A stretch of DNA of 64,000 nt from DASZHJ01 sp963735465. Its GTDB lineage: Bacteria; Pseudomonadota; Alphaproteobacteria; ATCC43930; CGMCC-115725. The stretch spans positions 2,852,001 to 2,916,000 of the forward strand of contig CAVTLA010000001.1 of NCBI GenBank assembly GCA_963735465.1, read 5' to 3'. The position numbers and the translations under genes were made by a program. Shown here piece by piece: positions 52,172-60,209 of this stretch (the first letter of the stretch is position 1; the number at the start of each line of letters is the position of its first letter). Under the pieces are notes generated by a model. It had not been told where the DNA came from. It saw only the letters and a list, made by a program, of their open reading frames with translations, and did not search any database.

Positions 52172-52837
52172 CTAGATCTGCTCGACGGTGTTCAGGTCGA
52201 ACGTCGAGCCGGCCGGATTCTCGCCGATGCGGACGACGGTATCGCTGACGAAGACGTAGGGCGGCACCGGCAGGTTGAAGGGCGCCGGCACGCCGCTGAA
52301 GACGCGGCCCGCGAGATCGTAGCGCGAGCCGTGGCAGGGGCAGAAATATCCGCCCTGCCAGCTCGGGCCGAGGCTGCCGCCGGGCTGCGGCACGAAGCTC
52401 GGGATGCAGCCGAGATGGGTGCAGATGCCCACCAGCACGAGGATCTCGGGCTTCACCGAGCGATGCCAGTTCTTGGCGTAGTCCGGCTGCTGCAGCACGG
52501 CCGAGTCGGGATCGCGGAGCACGCTCAGCTCCTGGGCGTCCTGGAGCTTCTTCAGCTCGTCGGCGGTGCGGTTGACGATGAAGATCGGCCGGCTGCGCCA
52601 CAACACCACGATCTGCTGGCCGGGCTGCAGATGGGAGATGTCGATATCGACGGGGGCGCCCGCCGCGAGCGTGTCCCTCGCGGGGTTCATGCTGTTGATG
52701 AGGGGCCAGGCCACCGCCGCGGCACCCACCGCGCCCATCGCCGATGCGGTCAACGCCAGAAAATCCCGCCGCGTGGTGCCGCCCCCATGCCCGCCGCCCG
52801 GCGTGCCCATGACCTTGGCTTGCGCGGTATCCGCCAT
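52172..52837 (-). CDS. petA: Rieske iron-sulfur subunit of the bc1 complex
   Basis: High-potential 2Fe-2S protein that takes electrons from ubiquinol. The 221-residue product has a Tat-type N-terminus TRRDFLALTASAMGAVGAA kept as a membrane anchor, and the cluster boxes CTHLGC (in ICTHLGCIPSF) and CPCHGS (in YFCPCHGSRYD), so both Cys and both His ligands are present. First gene of petABC; about 240 bases separate it from divergent trmL, the space for both promoters. Confidence 0.96.
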   Translation of the reverse strand: MADTAQAKVMGTPGGGHGGGTTRRDFLALTASAMGAVGAAAVAWPLINSMNPARDTLAAGAPVDIDISHLQPGQQIVVLWRSRPIFIVNRTADELKKLQDAQELSVLRDPDSAVLQQPDYAKNWHRSVKPEILVLVGICTHLGCIPSFVPQPGGSLGPSWQGGYFCPCHGSRYDLAGRVFSGVPAPFNLPVPPYVFVSDTVVRIGENPAGSTFDLNTVEQI

Positions 52838-53076
52838 CTCGCATCACCCCGTCACTTGAGCGCCCGACTGCCACAGTCCGGGCGGAGGAATCGTGGCCGC
52901 ACCCTAATACGCCGCCCGGGCCCGTCTCATTGCGACATCCTGCCGCAGAACGGTCCGCTCAACCCCGGAGTCGGCGGCGCGCGGGCGCCCCCGGTATAGT
53001 CGAACGGACGGAGGGTTGCAAAGGCGGAAACATCGGATTTTCCGCGGCAAATTCTCCCAGCAGGAAAGCCGATCCG

Positions 53077-53544
53077 ATGCGCCTTGCGCTTTACGAGCCG
53101 GACATCCCGCAGAACACCGGCGCACTCATGCGGCTGGCCGCCTGCCTGGGTGTGAGCCTCGACATCATCGAGCCCGCGGGATTCCTCCTCGGCGACCGCC
53201 GGCTGAAACGCGCCGGCATGGATTACCTCTCGGCGCTGGATCTCGCGCGCCATCGCTCCTGGCAGGCTTTCCACGACCAGCGGGCGCCCGGCACCCGTCT
53301 CCTGCTGCTGACGACGGGGGGTAGGGTGCACTACCATCGCTTCGTGTTTCAGCCGGAGGACATCTTGCTCGTGGGACGGGAGACGGCGGGGGTGCCGGAG
53401 GCGGTGCACGCCGCCGCCGACGCGCGGCTCCTGGTGCCGATGCGGCCGGGCCTGCGCTCCCTCAACGTGGCGCTGGCCGCCGCCATGGTGCTGGGCGAGG
53501 CATTGCGACAAACCGGACTCCTGCCGGGCGAGCCGCGCCCATGA
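53077..53544 (+). CDS. trmL: tRNA (cytidine(34)-2'-O)-methyltransferase
   Basis: SPOUT-class enzyme that methylates the wobble ribose of some leucine tRNAs. The 155-residue protein starts MRLALYEPDIPQNTGALMRL, and has IIEPAGFLLGDRRLKRAGMDY, ILLVGRETAGVPE and RSLNVALAAAMVLGEAL, the three knot motifs. ATG 53077 starts exactly at the conserved N-terminus and has AGGAAA upstream. It is followed by hemF with a four-base overlap, an order widespread in alphaproteobacteria. Confidence 0.93.
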   Translation: MRLALYEPDIPQNTGALMRLAACLGVSLDIIEPAGFLLGDRRLKRAGMDYLSALDLARHRSWQAFHDQRAPGTRLLLLTTGGRVHYHRFVFQPEDILLVGRETAGVPEAVHAAADARLLVPMRPGLRSLNVALAAAMVLGEALRQTGLLPGEPRP

Positions 53545-54404
53545 CGTCGGATGACGCGCTGGCGATGGAGCGCAAGGCCCGGACCGCCGAATGGTTCGGG
53601 ACGCTGCGGGACCGCTTGATCGCCGCCCTCGAGGCCATCGAGGCGGAGTATCAGGCGGCGCGGCCGGTAGAGGGCGCGCCGGCGCGCTTCGAGCGCAGGC
53701 CCTGGAGCCGGGACGGCGGCGGTGGCGGCGTGATGGGGATCCTCAAGGGCCGCGTCTTCGAGAAGGCCGGCGTCAACGTCTCCACCGTCCACGGCGAGTT
53801 CGCGGCAGATTTCCGCGCCCAGATCCCCGGCGCCGACGTGGATCCGCGCTTCTGGGCGAGCGGTATCTCCGTGGTGATCCATCCGCGCTCGCCCCTGGTG
53901 CCGGCGGCGCATATGAATACGCGGCATATCCGGACCGCCAAGGCCTGGTTCGGCGGCGGCGCCGATTTGACACCGGTCTTTCCGGTGGACGCGGACACCG
54001 CAGATTTCCACGACGCGCTCAAGGCGGCCTGCGATGCCACCGACGCCGGCTACTATGTCAGCTTCAAGGAATGGTGCGACCGGTATTTCTTCCTGAAGCA
54101 CCGCAACGAGCCGCGCGGCGTCGGCGGCATCTTCTACGACGATCACGACACCGGCGACTTCGAACGCGACTTCGCCTTCACCCGCGCGGTGGGCGAGGCC
54201 TTCGTCGCGGTCTACCCCGCCCTCGTCCGCCGCCATCTCCTGGAGACCTGGACCGACGAGCAGCGCCAGGCCCAGCTGGTCAAGCGCGGCCGTTACGTGG
54301 AGTTCAACCTGCTCTACGACCGCGGCACCCTCTTCGGCCTCAAGACCGGCGGCAACGTGGAAGCAATCCTGATGTCGCTGCCGCCGGAGGTAGCTTGGCC
54401 CTAG
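53541..54404 (+). CDS. hemF: Oxygen-dependent coproporphyrinogen III oxidase
   Basis: Aerobic heme synthesis enzyme that turns two propionates of coproporphyrinogen III into vinyl groups. The 287-residue product has RFERRPWSRDGGGGGVMGIL, GVNVSTVHGEF, FWASGISVVIHPRSPLVPAAH with catalytic His, MNTRHIRTAKAWFGGGADLT and FNLLYDRGTLFGLKTGGNVE. Length and motifs are complete, so the organism can use oxygen for heme. Its stop codon lies inside the first copy of the tandem repeat at 54398. Confidence 0.96.
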   Translation: MTSDDALAMERKARTAEWFGTLRDRLIAALEAIEAEYQAARPVEGAPARFERRPWSRDGGGGGVMGILKGRVFEKAGVNVSTVHGEFAADFRAQIPGADVDPRFWASGISVVIHPRSPLVPAAHMNTRHIRTAKAWFGGGADLTPVFPVDADTADFHDALKAACDATDAGYYVSFKEWCDRYFFLKHRNEPRGVGGIFYDDHDTGDFERDFAFTRAVGEAFVAVYPALVRRHLLETWTDEQRQAQLVKRGRYVEFNLLYDRGTLFGLKTGGNVEAILMSLPPEVAWP

Positions 54405-54525
54405 GCCTTTGCGCAGCAAAGTGCCGACCCGCGCCAGCGGTGCCCTTGCACCGCGAGAGCCGCCCTAGACATTTGCGATAGCAAATGTCGAAGCCGCGCC
54501 AGCGGTGCCCTTGCACCGCGAGAGC
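54398..54525. repeat. Two tandem copies of a 64-base double-hairpin unit
   Basis: Two units, 54398-54460 and 54462-54525, each run GCCCTAG, then TTTGC-x-GCAAA (a small hairpin), then a 31-base block that is identical in both copies (54430-54460 and 54495-54525). The block holds a hairpin with GCGGTGC and GCACCGC arms and a CCTT loop. A third GCCCTA lies at 54539. The first copy covers the hemF stop, and the third word covers the clpP stop. REP-like element or terminator pair between converging genes. Confidence 0.8.
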
Positions 54526-54541
54526 GGTCTGGCCGTACGCC

Positions 54542-55129
54542 CTACTTCAGCTCTTCGATCGAGCTGATGATCTTGGTGGCGAGGCCGTACTCGATCGCCT
54601 CGGTCGGAGACATCCAGTAGTTCCGCTCGGTATCCTTGCGAACCCGCTCGATCGGCTGCCCGGTCTCGGCGGCGATGATCTGGCTCAGGCGCTCGCGCAT
54701 CTTGATGATCTCGCGCGCCTCGATGGCGATGTCGGACGCCGGTCCCTGCACGCCGCCCATCGGCTGATGCAGCAGGAAGCGCGTGTTCGGCAGACAGTAG
54801 CGATGCTTCTTTTCGCCGGCCGTGTAGATGAGCGCGCCGGCGGAGGCGACCCAGCCGGTGCCGATCATGTAGATCGGCACGCTCGAGCGCACGAACTTGA
54901 TGATGTCGTGGATGGAGTCGCCGGACTCCACATGGCCGCCGGGAGAATTGACGTAGATCTGGATCGGCTGCGAGGATTCGTCGACCAGCGACAGGATCCG
55001 CGCCACCACGTCGCGCGCCAGCTTGTCGTCGATCTGGCCGAACACCATGACCTTGCGCCCTTTGAGGAGGCGCGATTCCAGTTCGTTGACGAATCCGTCG
55101 GTGGGTTTCTTCTCGCCCTTCTCCGGCAT
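54542..55129 (-). CDS. clpP: ATP-dependent Clp protease proteolytic subunit
   Basis: Serine peptidase ring subunit, 195 residues. The triad is complete: Ser in GWVASAGALIY, His in FLLHQPMGG and Asp in RKDTERNYWMS; GQIDDKLARDVVARIL and YVNSPGGHVESGDSI are also typical. ATG 55129 is chosen because AGAGGAG sits six bases before it; the frame continues to a TTG at 55219, adding 30 residues of acidic sequence not seen in the family. It is somewhat divergent from E. coli ClpP, so a second ClpP elsewhere is possible. Confidence 0.9.
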   Translation of the reverse strand: MPEKGEKKPTDGFVNELESRLLKGRKVMVFGQIDDKLARDVVARILSLVDESSQPIQIYVNSPGGHVESGDSIHDIIKFVRSSVPIYMIGTGWVASAGALIYTAGEKKHRYCLPNTRFLLHQPMGGVQGPASDIAIEAREIIKMRERLSQIIAAETGQPIERVRKDTERNYWMSPTEAIEYGLATKIISSIEELK

Positions 55130-55421
55130 TTCAGGCTCCTCTGACGGGTCTTCGGGATCGCGGGACGTGAGCGGGCTGTAGGGCAATTTCGCCTCCTCTC
55201 TGAAGTCGATCGGCGGCAAGGATGCGCAGAGATCGCGGCGCCTGTCGGCGACGGGCCCCGCCTATGTATGTCGCTGCCGGGCACGGGCACAAGTCTTAGA
55301 TTCAAGCCGCCCGCGACACATGCTCCCAGCTCCATGCGGCCGTATTGTCGCGCGCCCGGAAAACTTCATCGCGATCTCCCGAGTCGCCTCATAAAGGCTA
55401 CGCGACCGTCTTTAAAACACC
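55130..55421. other. Intergenic space between clpP and minC
   Basis: About 290 bases separating two divergent genes. The part next to clpP could be an N-terminal extension of its frame; the rest should hold both promoters. I see no strong promoter or RNA gene. Confidence 0.4.
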
Positions 55422-56171
55422 ATGGTAGTGCCGTTGCTTGCGCCACGTCGTGGCGGCGAAGCGAGCGGATTGCAGTTTGCAATGAGCATGGGACGGATGC
55501 AGGGGGCGATCTTCACCGTGATGACGGTGCGGGTGAACGACCCCTACGATCCCGCGCTCGATGCCGAGATCGCCGAACAGGTGAAATTGAGTCCGCGCTT
55601 TTTCGCGGACGCGCCGGTCGTGATCGATCTCCGGGATTGTCTCGGCTGCACCGCGGCGGCGGATTTCGAGGCGCTGAAGTCGCAGTTGCGCCGGCATCAG
55701 CTGGTCGCGGTCGGCGTGCAGGGCGCCAGCCCGGTACAGCAGCGCCTGGCGCTGGCGGCGGGTCTCGCGCCTTTTGGTGCCGGCGGCGTGCGCCGGGTGC
55801 CGGCGCCGACGACGGCCGACGGTGCCAAATCGACGCCCATCAAAAGCAAGCTGGTGACGCAGCCCGTGCGCTCGGGAACGCAGATTTACGCCCGCGACGC
55901 CGATCTCATCGTGCTGGCGCCGGTGAGCGCCGGGGCCGAGGTGATCGCCGACGGGCACATCCACATCTACGGGGCGCTGCGCGGCCGTGCCATTGCCGGC
56001 GCCACCGGCGATACCAGCGCGCGGATCTTCGTTCATCGCCTCGAGGCCGAGCTGGTCTGCGTCGCCGGCCGCTATTTCGTCAGCGAGGCGATTGCGCCGG
56101 AGCATCTGAAGCAGGCGGCGCAGGTGGCGCTGATCGACGACCGCCTGCGCATCCTGCCGGGGTGGACGTGA
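55422..56171 (+). CDS. minC: Septum site-determining protein MinC
   Basis: FtsZ-polymerisation inhibitor of 249 residues that keeps the division septum at mid-cell. The N-terminal domain reads GRMQGAIFTVMTVRVND and RFFADAPVVIDLRD; the C-terminal beta-helix has SGTQIYARDADLIVLAPVSAGAEVIADGHIHIYGALRGRAIAG in pieces that match MinC closely, with GDTSARIFVHRLEAELV. ATG 55422 is the first good start. minD and minE follow, completing a standard minCDE operon. Confidence 0.93.
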   Translation: MVVPLLAPRRGGEASGLQFAMSMGRMQGAIFTVMTVRVNDPYDPALDAEIAEQVKLSPRFFADAPVVIDLRDCLGCTAAADFEALKSQLRRHQLVAVGVQGASPVQQRLALAAGLAPFGAGGVRRVPAPTTADGAKSTPIKSKLVTQPVRSGTQIYARDADLIVLAPVSAGAEVIADGHIHIYGALRGRAIAGATGDTSARIFVHRLEAELVCVAGRYFVSEAIAPEHLKQAAQVALIDDRLRILPGWT

Positions 56172-56209
56172 ACGACGCCGGCGCGAGATCTATCGAGCAG
56201 GAGGGTGAA

Positions 56210-57058
56210 TTGGGAAAAACGGCGGAGAAGGACAAGGCGAAGCAGCCCGGCCACGTGATCGTGGTGACGTCGGGCAAGGGCGGCGTCGGCAAGACCACGA
56301 CCTCGGCGGCAATCGCCGTCGGACTGGCGCAGCGCGGCCACAAGACCGTGGTGATCGACTTCGACGTGGGCTTGCGCAACCTCGATCTCGTGATGGGCTG
56401 CGAGCGCCGGGTGGTCTTCGACTTCATCAACGTCATCAACGGCGACGCCAAGCTCAACCAGGCATTGATCCGCGACAAGCGTATCGACACCCTCTCCGTC
56501 TTCCCGACCTCCCAGACCCGGGACAAGGAGGCGCTGAAGCCCGAGGGGGTCGAGAAGGTGATGACCGAGCTCAAGGGAAGCTTCGACTATATCGTCTGCG
56601 ACAGCCCGGCCGGCATCGAGCACGGCGCGCTGACCGCGCTCTACCACGCCGACAGCGCCATCATCGTCACCAACCCCGAGGTCTCCTCGGTCCGGGACAG
56701 CGACCGCATCCTCGGCATCCTCGCCGCGAAGTCGCGCCGGGCCGAGCACAATCAGGAGCCGGTGAAGGAGCACCTGCTGCTGACGCGCTATTCCCCCGAC
56801 CGGGTCGCCAACGGCGAGATGCTGTCGATCGACGACGTGAAGGAGATCCTCTCGGTGCCGGTGCTGGGCGTCATCCCCGAGTCCGAGAGCGTGCTTAAGG
56901 CCTCCAACACGGGAACGCCGGTCATCCTCGACGAGGACAGCCCTGCCGGCCGCGCCTACGACGACGCGGTGGCGCGCTTCCTCGGCGAGCAGCGGGAGCT
57001 CCGCTTCGTCGCCCGCCCCCGCCGGAGCCTGTTCCGCGCGCTCCTGGGCAGGGCATGA
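56210..57058 (+). CDS. minD: Septum site-determining ATPase MinD
   Basis: Membrane-switching ParA-type ATPase that recruits MinC. It has the deviant Walker A SGKGGVGKTTTSAA, VVIDFDVGLRNLDLVMGCERR, DYIVCDSPAGIEHGALTAL, and a C-terminal amphipathic helix RSLFRALLGRA for membrane binding. The start is placed at TTG 56210 because AGGAGG lies five bases before it; a GTG at 56168 overlapping minC would add 14 residues. Product 282 residues. The stop overlaps minE by four bases. Confidence 0.93.
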   Translation: MGKTAEKDKAKQPGHVIVVTSGKGGVGKTTTSAAIAVGLAQRGHKTVVIDFDVGLRNLDLVMGCERRVVFDFINVINGDAKLNQALIRDKRIDTLSVFPTSQTRDKEALKPEGVEKVMTELKGSFDYIVCDSPAGIEHGALTALYHADSAIIVTNPEVSSVRDSDRILGILAAKSRRAEHNQEPVKEHLLLTRYSPDRVANGEMLSIDDVKEILSVPVLGVIPESESVLKASNTGTPVILDEDSPAGRAYDDAVARFLGEQRELRFVARPRRSLFRALLGRA

Positions 57059-57336
57059 TGAATATCCTCGATTTCTTCTTCCGCAAACCGCCGCCGACCG
57101 CGTCGATCGCCAAGGAGCGGCTGCGGACGGTGCTGGCCCAGGAGCGCGCGACCCGCGACAGCGCCGAGTTCCTCCCTTTGCTGCGGCGCGAGCTGGTGGC
57201 TGTCGTGGCGAAATACGTCGCCATCAAGGAGGACATGATCCGGGTGACGCTGGCCAAGACCGGCAGCACCTCGGTGCTGCGCATCAACGTGCAGTTCGAC
57301 GGCCGAAGCGGGAGAGCGCGGGCGATCGGGGCGTGA
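57055..57336 (+). CDS. minE: Cell division topological specificity factor MinE
   Basis: Small protein of 93 residues that drives pole-to-pole oscillation of MinD. The N-terminal MNILDFFFRKPPPTASIAKER is the membrane/MinD-binding region, LRTVLAQERATRDSAEFLPLLRREL matches the anti-MinCD helix and VVAKYVAIKEDMIRVTLAK the topological domain. The C-terminus is short. It ends the minCDE operon and has a terminator 21 bases downstream. Confidence 0.94.
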   Translation: MMNILDFFFRKPPPTASIAKERLRTVLAQERATRDSAEFLPLLRRELVAVVAKYVAIKEDMIRVTLAKTGSTSVLRINVQFDGRSGRARAIGA

Positions 57337-57356
57337 ACTGTTGAGCCGAAGTTGGC

Positions 57357-57390
57357 CCCTCTCCCCCGCTATCGCGGCGGAGAGGGTTTT
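57357..57390 (+). terminator. Rho-independent terminator of minCDE
   Basis: CCCTCTCC, one mismatch, CCGC, a TATC loop, GCGG, mismatch and GGAGAGGG form a 12-pair stem followed by TTTT (57387-57390). It overlaps the end of cca on the other strand. The sequence resembles the palindrome at 36227. Confidence 0.75.
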
Positions 57391-58649
57391 GATTGCGCTC
57401 CCACCCTTCTCTTCAGCTCCGCCAGGCAGGCCGTGCGGGTGGCGCGGAAGTCGCCGGCTTCCCACCACGCCTCGACTGCGGTCAGGAGCTCGCCGACGCG
57501 CGGGCCGGGCCGGATGCCAAGGGCGGTGGCGTCGCGGCCCTTGAGGGGAAAGGCCGGCAGCTTGGTCCTGGCCGCGGCGGCGAGGAGTGCACGCACACGC
57601 TTGCGCGCGGCGACGCCGGCCTCCGCCCCCTTCAGCAGAACCAGATCGGCGTAGGGCTCGGCGCCAAGATGATGGATCGCCCGCCGCTGCGCCGGGGCCT
57701 CGCCGGCGAGATCGACGGGCCATGGCGGCGCCGCCAACGCCACCAGCCGATCGCGGTCATGGCTGGACAAGCGCAACCGCTCGGCAAGCGTGCGGGCGCC
57801 GGTGCCGTCGATCTCCGACAGCGCCGCGAGCCGGCGGATCGGATCGGCCTCGGGCTCGAGCGCGATCAGCACCTCGAGGCGGTCGGGCCGCGTCGCCTCC
57901 GGCAGCAGCACCGGCAGCACCTCGTCCACCGCCATCAGCACCAGCGTCGGCAGCGGGTCCGGCGCCGCCAGGAGCTTCATCAGCTCGGCGGCGACGCGCT
58001 CGGCGGACAGCGTCGGCAGCAGCGGCGCCAGCGCGCGACAGGCGGCGCGGGCAGCCTCGTCGGCGGCGCCGCTCTCGATCTGGGCGTGGAAGCGATAGAA
58101 GCGCAGGAGACGCAGCACGTCCTCGCGGATGCGCGTCTCGGGATCGCCGACGAAGCGCACATGGCGGGCCTTCACGTCGTCGAGGCCGCCGACGTAGTCG
58201 TGCAGCGTGCCGTCGGCGTCCAGAGAGAGCGCGTTCATGGTGAAATCGCGGCGCTCCGCGTCGGCCTGCCAATCGTCGGTGAAGGCGACGCGGGCGTGCC
58301 GTCCGAAGGATTCGACGTCGCGGCGTAGAGTGGTGATCTCGTAGTGCCGCGGCGGGACCACCGCCGTCACGGTGCCGTGGGCGATGCCGGTCGGCACTGC
58401 CTTGATGCGCGCTTTCTGCAGGAGCGCCAGCACGGTCTCCGGCGGCGCTGGGGTTGCGATGTCGACGTCCGCGACCGGGCGGCCCAGCAGCGCGTCGCGC
58501 ACGGCGCCCCCGACGAAGCGCGCGGCGGCGCCCCCCGCCGCCAGCGCCTTCAGCACGCGGCGGGTCGGCGCCGCGGTCATCCAGGGCTGCGGCGTGAGGC
58601 GCGGAAGTCGCGGGACCTTGCGATTGGCGGTGCGCGCCACGGCGATCAC
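57369..58649 (-). CDS. cca: CCA tRNA nucleotidyltransferase
   Basis: Adds or repairs the CCA end of tRNA. The 426-residue protein has ARFVGGAVRDALLGRPVADVDIAT with the nucleotidyltransferase G-G and D-x-D, RRDFTMNALSLDADGTLHDYVGG, and GDPETRIREDVLRLLRFYRFHAQ, then a helical C-terminal part. The start is GTG 58649, which overlaps the DUF6111 stop (GTGA), in keeping with other junctions here. An ATG farther in would still leave the active site whole. It may be a CCA-adding enzyme or a poly(A) polymerase-type relative. Confidence 0.92.
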   Translation of the reverse strand: MIAVARTANRKVPRLPRLTPQPWMTAAPTRRVLKALAAGGAAARFVGGAVRDALLGRPVADVDIATPAPPETVLALLQKARIKAVPTGIAHGTVTAVVPPRHYEITTLRRDVESFGRHARVAFTDDWQADAERRDFTMNALSLDADGTLHDYVGGLDDVKARHVRFVGDPETRIREDVLRLLRFYRFHAQIESGAADEAARAACRALAPLLPTLSAERVAAELMKLLAAPDPLPTLVLMAVDEVLPVLLPEATRPDRLEVLIALEPEADPIRRLAALSEIDGTGARTLAERLRLSSHDRDRLVALAAPPWPVDLAGEAPAQRRAIHHLGAEPYADLVLLKGAEAGVAARKRVRALLAAAARTKLPAFPLKGRDATALGIRPGPRVGELLTAVEAWWEAGDFRATRTACLAELKRRVGAQSKPSPPR

Positions 58650-58930
58650 GGCTTCGACGCGGGCACGACGTGGCCCGGCACCAGCTTGCCGTCCACGATC
58701 GCCGGCGGCACGTAGATGCCGCCGGCGCCGCCGCCGAAGTGCAGCGGGATCAGCACCAGCACCACCGCCACCAGGGCCACGCCCGCGGGCACCAGCCAGA
58801 TCCACGGCAATCCCCGCAGCAGATCGGCCGTACCCGTCGCCGCCACCCGTCGCACGGCGAGGGACCAGAGCACGTAGAGCGCGGTCGGCAATATCAGGGG
58901 CAGGATGATCGTGAGGAGGGCGCGCATCAT
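58646..58930 (-). CDS. DUF6111 small membrane protein
   Basis: Protein of 94 residues with two membrane spans, LLTIILPLILPTALYVLWS near residue 5 and WIWLVPAGVALVAVVLVL near residue 43, and a short polar end YVPPAIVDGKLVPGHVV. This is the DUF6111 pattern known from alphaproteobacteria, typically between a Nudix hydrolase and cca, as here. The function is unknown. The start may be either of two successive ATGs (58930 or 58927), the second sharing one base with the Nudix stop. Confidence 0.82.
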   Translation of the reverse strand: MMRALLTIILPLILPTALYVLWSLAVRRVAATGTADLLRGLPWIWLVPAGVALVAVVLVLIPLHFGGGAGGIYVPPAIVDGKLVPGHVVPASKP

Positions 58931-59550
58931 CGCCCTCCCAGCACCTCGGCGAGATTCACCAGCATGCCGGCGGTGGCACCCCAGATGTAGCGGCCGGGAT
59001 AAGGCAGAACATAGAAGCTGCGGATGCGGCCCTTCACCTCGCGGCTGTGCCGCTCGTGATTCGCGGGGTCGAGGATGAAGGCGAGCGGCACCTCGAAGGC
59101 GTCGGCGACCTCGTGCGGGTCGGGCCGCAGGGGAAACGGCGTGCGCACCAGACCCACGACCGGCGTGATCTCGTAGCCGGTGCCGGTGATGTAGGTGTCG
59201 AGGCGGCCGATCACATCTATGTAATCGTCGGGCACCCCGACTTCTTCCTCGGTCTCCCGCAGCGCCGCGTGGGTGGGATCACGGTCGCTGGCCTCGATCC
59301 GCCCACCGGGGAATGCGACCTGGCCCGCGTGGTCGTTGAGATGGGAGGTGCGCAAGGTCAGCAGCACCGTTAGCTCCGACTCGCGCGTCACCACAGGCAC
59401 CAGCACCGCGGCGCGGGTGAGCGGCGCCGGCGGCGCCTGATTGCCGGGCATCAGCGAATGATCGCCGCGCACGCCCGGCGGCAGCCAGCCGTCCCGGTCG
59501 GTGCCGAAGCCGCGGCGGCCGACATCGGCGCCGGCAAAGCGCGCGCGCAC
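58927..59550 (-). CDS. Nudix hydrolase, CoA pyrophosphatase-like
   Basis: Hydrolyses a nucleoside diphosphate linked to another group, probably coenzyme A. The 207-residue protein has HAGQVAFPGGRIEASDRD and HAALRETEEEVGV, a complete Nudix box, and LTLRTSHLNDHAGQVAFPGG fits the CoA pyrophosphatase UPF0035 pattern. The start is put at GTG 59550; the frame runs a little further to a CTG at 59574 (TTLTAEDVRARF), which looks native, so the true start may be there. It overlaps the DUF6111 start. Confidence 0.87.
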   Translation of the reverse strand: MRARFAGADVGRRGFGTDRDGWLPPGVRGDHSLMPGNQAPPAPLTRAAVLVPVVTRESELTVLLTLRTSHLNDHAGQVAFPGGRIEASDRDPTHAALRETEEEVGVPDDYIDVIGRLDTYITGTGYEITPVVGLVRTPFPLRPDPHEVADAFEVPLAFILDPANHERHSREVKGRIRSFYVLPYPGRYIWGATAGMLVNLAEVLGGR

Positions 59551-59570
59551 ATCCTCCGCAGTGAGCGTCG

Positions 59571-60143
59571 TCAGGCGATCTCTCCCAGCGGGAAGAATAC
59601 GTTGCCGCTCCAGACGCCAAAGCGCCCGACGCCGTCGACCTCTGCTTCCCGCCCGAGGTCGACGAGCTGATAGAATACCGGACGCGCGAGTTTGGCCTCC
59701 AGCCCATCACGTACCAGTATATAAGGCCGCGGACCACCGCCGCTGCCGCAATCGGGGACCATAGTTAACGGGTGCTCGGAGTCGGCGGTCACAATTTCGT
59801 CGACATTGGTCCGGAAACTCAGAATTTGCTGGGATCCGGCGCCGGTCACGGTGAGTTCCACCGCCATGAACGGCACCTCATCCACGGTGACTCGCGCGCG
59901 CTCGGCCGGCGTGACCATCCAGTAGGCACCGTCTGCCTCGCGCCGCAGCACGGAGGCAAAAAGCCGCACCAGGCTCGCGCGTGTGATTGGAGAACCCTGA
60001 TAGAACCAGCTACCATCATGGGCGATGCGGATGCCGATATCGCCCAGATCTCGGGGCGGCGGGCGGCCAGAGTGTTGGCCCGGGCGCGCTGCCTCGGCGG
60101 CCAGACGCCGGAGTTCCTCGGCCAGTACCGCCTTGTCCGTCAT
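59571..60143 (-). CDS. DUF1285 domain-containing protein
   Basis: Protein of 190 residues with the DUF1285 fold and no known function. Landmarks are DIGIRIAHDGSWFYQGSPITRASLVRLFASVL near residues 34-66 (read in parts), YWMVTPAERARVTVDEVPFMAV and YILVRDGLEAKLARPVFYQLVDLG. It lies next to the moxR cluster in divergent orientation and upstream of the Nudix gene, a conserved alphaproteobacterial placement. Confidence 0.88.
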   Translation of the reverse strand: MTDKAVLAEELRRLAAEAARPGQHSGRPPPRDLGDIGIRIAHDGSWFYQGSPITRASLVRLFASVLRREADGAYWMVTPAERARVTVDEVPFMAVELTVTGAGSQQILSFRTNVDEIVTADSEHPLTMVPDCGSGGGPRPYILVRDGLEAKLARPVFYQLVDLGREAEVDGVGRFGVWSGNVFFPLGEIA

Positions 60144-60209
60144 TCCGCCGACCTATCTCTCAAGACACGCCCGCTCGTCTCACGCCTCTAGGTTTAAGGA
60201 GTCGATGCC

